Shown in pieces: positions 60,921 to 64,000 of a stretch of DNA of 64,000 nucleotides. Position 1 is the first letter of the stretch. Each line of letters opens with the position of its first letter. The translations under genes and the position numbers were made by a program. The notes below the pieces were generated by a model. It was not told where the DNA came from. It saw only the letters and a list, made by a program, of their open reading frames with translations, and did not search any database. The stretch spans positions 992,001-1,056,000 of the forward strand of contig JAHBTD010000001.1 in assembly GCA_019638775.1 (NCBI GenBank), given 5' to 3'. The DNA is from Fimbriimonadaceae bacterium (lineage in GTDB: Bacteria > Armatimonadota > Fimbriimonadia > Fimbriimonadales > Fimbriimonadaceae).

Positions 60921-62231
60921 ATGCGCTGTGACAGGACCTTTCGGAGTACGCTCATCTTGGCCTTTCTGGCCCTGGGGACGCTTGGATTCTCTCAAGGGGG
61001 GGATACTCTCACGCTTGAGCAGGTTATCCAACTAGCGAAGAACCGCAACGGCACTATTCAGGCAGCTTATCTGGATGCCGCAGCATCCAAAGAGCGCACT
61101 CGGCAGGCATGGGCCGCATTCTGGCCGACCCTCACCCCAAACTTTCGATACGACTGGTCACGCAATAAGGTGAACACCGGCCCCTTCGATGGTCTATCAA
61201 AAGGTGACGAAAGCACGTCGAGCGTCACCGCAAGATGGCGACTTTGGGATAGCGGATCGCGGGATACGAGCTACCGGTCGAGCCTTAGAAGCCAACGCTC
61301 GCGTGAATACTCAGCGCTCCAAACCCTTCGAGACACGCTGTTTGGTGTACATGCTCAATACTTCGATGCCCTACGGGCGCAAGAGCTATTGCGGGTTGCC
61401 GACTCACAAGTGGTGCGCACCCGCGAGATCCTTGCACAAACTATCGCACTCATTGAGAACGAGCAATTGCCCAAGAAAGATAAGTTCCAGGCAGAGGCCG
61501 ATCTCGCCAACGCCGAGGTAAACCGCCTTTCTGCGCTGAATCGGACAGCGACAAGTCAGTCGGATTTGAAGGCAACAATAGGCTGGACCGATGCAGACGA
61601 GCTCCCTGCTCTTCAAAGCTACGATGAGCCCGCCGAGTTTGATCAGCTACCCCCGCTTTCTGAGGTCATTGCACTAGGGTTGAAGCAGCGGCCTGACCTT
61701 GCAGCACGCAGGGAGAGCATCGAAGCTGCCAAGTACGCCCTTGCCCAAACACGGCGCGACGGTTTGGCGATCTGGAGTGTTGATGCCACTTACACCAAGC
61801 AGTTCTCACGTGAGAACTTAGACAATCAAGCTTTGGTATTTCAGGTTTCAATTCCTCTATTTGATGCAGGAAGTTCAAAATCTGCGGTTAACGAAGCGAG
61901 TTATAACCTACAATCGCAGCAGAGTTCGCTCGTCCAATCCGAAAGATTGACGCGCAGTGAGATCGAATCAGCGTATAAAGTACTGCAGCAAGATACACTG
62001 AGGGTTCAAGCAGCCAAGAAAGCTCTCGAAGCCTCAAAGGTGAACTTTGATGCTGCGAGTAAAGCTCAGGCGCTTGGTGCGGAAGGAACGACTTTGATCA
62101 CAGTTCTGACCGCGCAAACAAGCTTAGTGACAGCTGAGTCAAATTACGTCGAAGCGATTTACGACTACTATATTTCGGAGATTCGCCTCAAACTTGCGAT
62201 AGGGGAAGTTTTGCCAGGTGAATTGCCATAG
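60921..62231 (+). CDS. TolC-like outer-membrane efflux protein
   Basis: A 436-residue outer-membrane factor with a signal peptide (STLILAFLALGTLGFSQG). Two long helical repeats of the TolC/OEP family span about 40-230 and 240-430. They hold LEQVIQLAKNRNGTIQAAY at the start and a matching SEVIALGLKQRPDLAARR in the second. It would form the outer-membrane exit duct of a tripartite pump. The adaptor gene follows after three bases. An in-frame codon 45 bases upstream is less likely to be the start. Confidence 0.92.
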   Translation: MRCDRTFRSTLILAFLALGTLGFSQGGDTLTLEQVIQLAKNRNGTIQAAYLDAAASKERTRQAWAAFWPTLTPNFRYDWSRNKVNTGPFDGLSKGDESTSSVTARWRLWDSGSRDTSYRSSLRSQRSREYSALQTLRDTLFGVHAQYFDALRAQELLRVADSQVVRTREILAQTIALIENEQLPKKDKFQAEADLANAEVNRLSALNRTATSQSDLKATIGWTDADELPALQSYDEPAEFDQLPPLSEVIALGLKQRPDLAARRESIEAAKYALAQTRRDGLAIWSVDATYTKQFSRENLDNQALVFQVSIPLFDAGSSKSAVNEASYNLQSQQSSLVQSERLTRSEIESAYKVLQQDTLRVQAAKKALEASKVNFDAASKAQALGAEGTTLITVLTAQTSLVTAESNYVEAIYDYYISEIRLKLAIGEVLPGELP

Positions 62232-62234
62232 CGG

Positions 62235-63986
62235 ATGAAAAAAGGCATTTATTGGATCGGTGGAGTTGCAGCCCTGGGTTTCCTGGGCTGGTTTTTCTTA
62301 TTAAGGGGCGGCTCCGGCAACGACGAAATCGAATATCGATACGAGAAGGTTCAGCGAACCGAGCTTGTCCGTTCAATTAGCTCGACCGGGCAGCTCGTTG
62401 CTCTCACGACGGTCGACGTCAAATCCAAAGCCGGCGGCACGATTGTACGGCTTGCCGTTGATGAAGGCTCGAAGGTGAAGATGGGGGATCTCATCGCCGA
62501 GATCGACCCGCGCGACACCAAAGCCACCTACGATCAAGCCACAGCAGACGTGGAAACGGCTCAGGCACGCGCCGACCAAGCGGCTATCAGCTACGACCTT
62601 CAGATTGCGAACAGCCAGACTGCCGTCAAAGATGCTGAGAACGCATTGGTTGCCGCCAAGATTCGCTACGACCGGGCCAAGCTTGAGGCAGACCGTCAAC
62701 CCACGCTGACCAAAGCAAATATCACTTCTGCGCAAGCTGCTTTCGATTCAGCCAAGTCGGATTACGACAAGTACATCAACATCACAGCCCCCCAAGTCCG
62801 ACGAGACGTGCGGGGAACTCATGATCGAGCGAAGGCCGACTTGGCTGCAGCAACTGCCGACCTCGAACGACAGAAGGAACTTTATAGCTTGGGCTATGTG
62901 GCAAAGGCCGTCGTAGAGCGCTCGCAGTCCACGTATGAAGGGGCAAAATCTACCTTCAGCGTCGCCGAACAGAGGCTTCTTACTCTCGACAAAGAGATCG
63001 AAGCTGAAACTACCCGGCTCAAGTTGGCGAGGGATCGCGCTGGAGCCTCGCTTGATGAGGCAAAGGCGAACGGAAGCCAAACCGCAATCGCCTTAAAAAG
63101 CCTACAAGATGCCCAAACAGCAGTCAGAACGGCTGAAATTAATATTCAGAAGGCCAAGGACGCGCTCGCAAACAATAAACTCCGTGCGAGCGAACTCAGC
63201 GCTGCCAAAGCTGGCACTGTTCGAAGCCGAGTTCAACTGGAGAACACCAAAGTCCAGCTCGACAGTACAACGGTCTTGGCGCCTCGCGATGGCGTTGTCA
63301 CGCTCAAGTACTTGGAAGAGGGGACGATCATCCCTCCGGGCACCAGCACGTTCGCCCAGGGCACGAGCATCGTGCAGATCAGCGACGTAACTCGGCTCTT
63401 TGTCGAGTGCGCTGTTGATGAAGCTGACATCTCCGCCGTAAAGGTCGGGCAGCGCGTACGCATCCTCACGGAAGCTTTCCCGGGTGTCGCGCTTGACGGT
63501 GAAGTCGTCCGCGTGAACCCTGCGGCATTGACCGCTCAGAACATCACCGCCATCAAGGTCCGCGTTGAGATCAAGCCCGGCTACAAGATTGAGATCATGC
63601 CTGGCATGAACGCGACCTGCGAATTCATCACGCTCAGCAAGCCGGACATTTTGAGAATCCCTGGACAGGCGCTTATCCGTGAAGACGGAAAGACTTTTGT
63701 GCGCGTCAAGGGCACAGACCCGCTCAAGCCGGAAAGACGGGAAGTCAAGGTTGGGGATACCGGCAACGACGGTGTAGAGATTCTTGAAGGCCTGAAAGAG
63801 GGTGAAGAGGTCGTTGTCGCTGAGATCAACCTGCGAGAGCTGCGTGAGATTCAGGAACGCATGGTCGAGGCCCAGCAGGGCGGAGGCTTGGCCGGTGGAG
63901 GCAGTAGGCCCGGAGGCAATCGAACACGCACCAGCGCGGCAACCGCCGGAGGCACGGGCGGCAGTGGAGGCGGAGGAAACCGATGA
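62235..63986 (+). CDS. Membrane-fusion adaptor of an efflux pump (HlyD/MacA-like)
   Basis: The 583-residue adaptor has one N-terminal membrane helix (about 6-24). The lipoyl-like half near GTIVRLAVDEGSKVKMGDLI follows, then a very long coiled coil (about 95-335, Ala/Lys/Asp-rich). The second lipoyl half has VLAPRDGVVTLKYLEEGTII. The beta-barrel and membrane-proximal domains come next, and the protein ends in a Gly/Arg/Ser-rich tail. It joins an inner-membrane pump to the TolC-type channel. The MacA-like layout fits an ABC partner. The stop overlaps the next ATG. Confidence 0.92.
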   Translation: MKKGIYWIGGVAALGFLGWFFLLRGGSGNDEIEYRYEKVQRTELVRSISSTGQLVALTTVDVKSKAGGTIVRLAVDEGSKVKMGDLIAEIDPRDTKATYDQATADVETAQARADQAAISYDLQIANSQTAVKDAENALVAAKIRYDRAKLEADRQPTLTKANITSAQAAFDSAKSDYDKYINITAPQVRRDVRGTHDRAKADLAAATADLERQKELYSLGYVAKAVVERSQSTYEGAKSTFSVAEQRLLTLDKEIEAETTRLKLARDRAGASLDEAKANGSQTAIALKSLQDAQTAVRTAEINIQKAKDALANNKLRASELSAAKAGTVRSRVQLENTKVQLDSTTVLAPRDGVVTLKYLEEGTIIPPGTSTFAQGTSIVQISDVTRLFVECAVDEADISAVKVGQRVRILTEAFPGVALDGEVVRVNPAALTAQNITAIKVRVEIKPGYKIEIMPGMNATCEFITLSKPDILRIPGQALIREDGKTFVRVKGTDPLKPERREVKVGDTGNDGVEILEGLKEGEEVVVAEINLRELREIQERMVEAQQGGGLAGGGSRPGGNRTRTSAATAGGTGGSGGGGNR

Positions 63987-64000
63987 CCGTTGGCGACAGC
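63983..64000 (+). CDS. Start of the next gene, cut by the window edge
   Basis: ATG at 63983 overlaps the adaptor stop (ATGA) and continues for six codons (MTVGDS) to the window end. By operon context it is probably the ABC transporter ATPase or permease (MacB-like) of the same pump, but the sequence is too short to show it. Confidence 0.4.

Noticed and set aside
60855-64000. A proteasome alpha subunit downstream of prcB
   Set aside because: The following genes are a TolC-like channel and an HlyD-like adaptor. No frame has the alpha-subunit start or fold signature.

Overview
The window is a gene-dense bacterial chromosome segment with 56 complete protein genes, two genes cut by the window edges, and one tRNA-Ser. 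The gene content suggests a Gram-negative-type member of Armatimonadota, perhaps Fimbriimonadia. The grounds are a UBact-type ubiquitin-like modifier with a Dop homologue and a proteasome beta subunit, a Tricorn-type protease, an outer-membrane efflux channel, a menaquinone-type methyltransferase, and many genes that seem to lack a 5' leader. No 16S rRNA is present, so the taxonomy is an inference from gene content.

Layout. 1-6.2 kb: the end of a chemoreceptor gene, then a GH20 hexosaminidase and a GH78-like rhamnosidase. 6.2-12.3 kb: dnaA with a DnaA box upstream, thiamine pyrophosphokinase, a sodium:solute symporter, an FHA protein, a DM13 protein and a DUF1611 protein. 12.3-24.6 kb: mutS, a holin-like protein, yvcK, gmk, aroF-hisC, an ankyrin protein, an MFS transporter and transketolase. 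24.6-36.4 kb: a degenerate cyclase, lipB, the menG/prenyl synthase/HAD operon, a lipoprotein, cysS, a lytic transglycosylase, tRNA-Ser(GCT), a GNAT and a metallophosphoesterase. 36.4-44.6 kb: an Ig-like membrane protein, purH, remA-mreBCD, gdhA and an HD hydrolase. 44.7-56.9 kb: an AraC regulator, a VOC protein, a lipase-like hydrolase, the Tricorn homologue, metG, the DUF177-plsX-fabH operon and an HDOD-like protein. 57-64 kb: a lipoprotein, dop-UBact-prcB, and the start of a TolC/HlyD-type export operon.

The most notable system is dop-UBact-prcB (58397-60854). The genes are tightly coupled, and the modifier ends in Arg-Ser-Gly-Gln, so it should need deamidation of its last residue before conjugation. 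No alpha subunit, ligase (PafA) or unfoldase ring is beside them. The Tricorn homologue at 46773-50006 could act on proteasome products.

The second striking signal is a set of dispersed short repeats: a TTTTGGA heptamer, a CTGAT/GATCTC-type repeat, a G/C-rich palindrome, a CCTATAGG palindrome and a CACGACT-type repeat. They lie at gene ends and also run in frame through the rhamnosidase, mutS and metG, where they encode extra linker segments. A third signal is a set of TANNNT -10 boxes placed exactly six bases before a start codon, as expected for leaderless transcripts.
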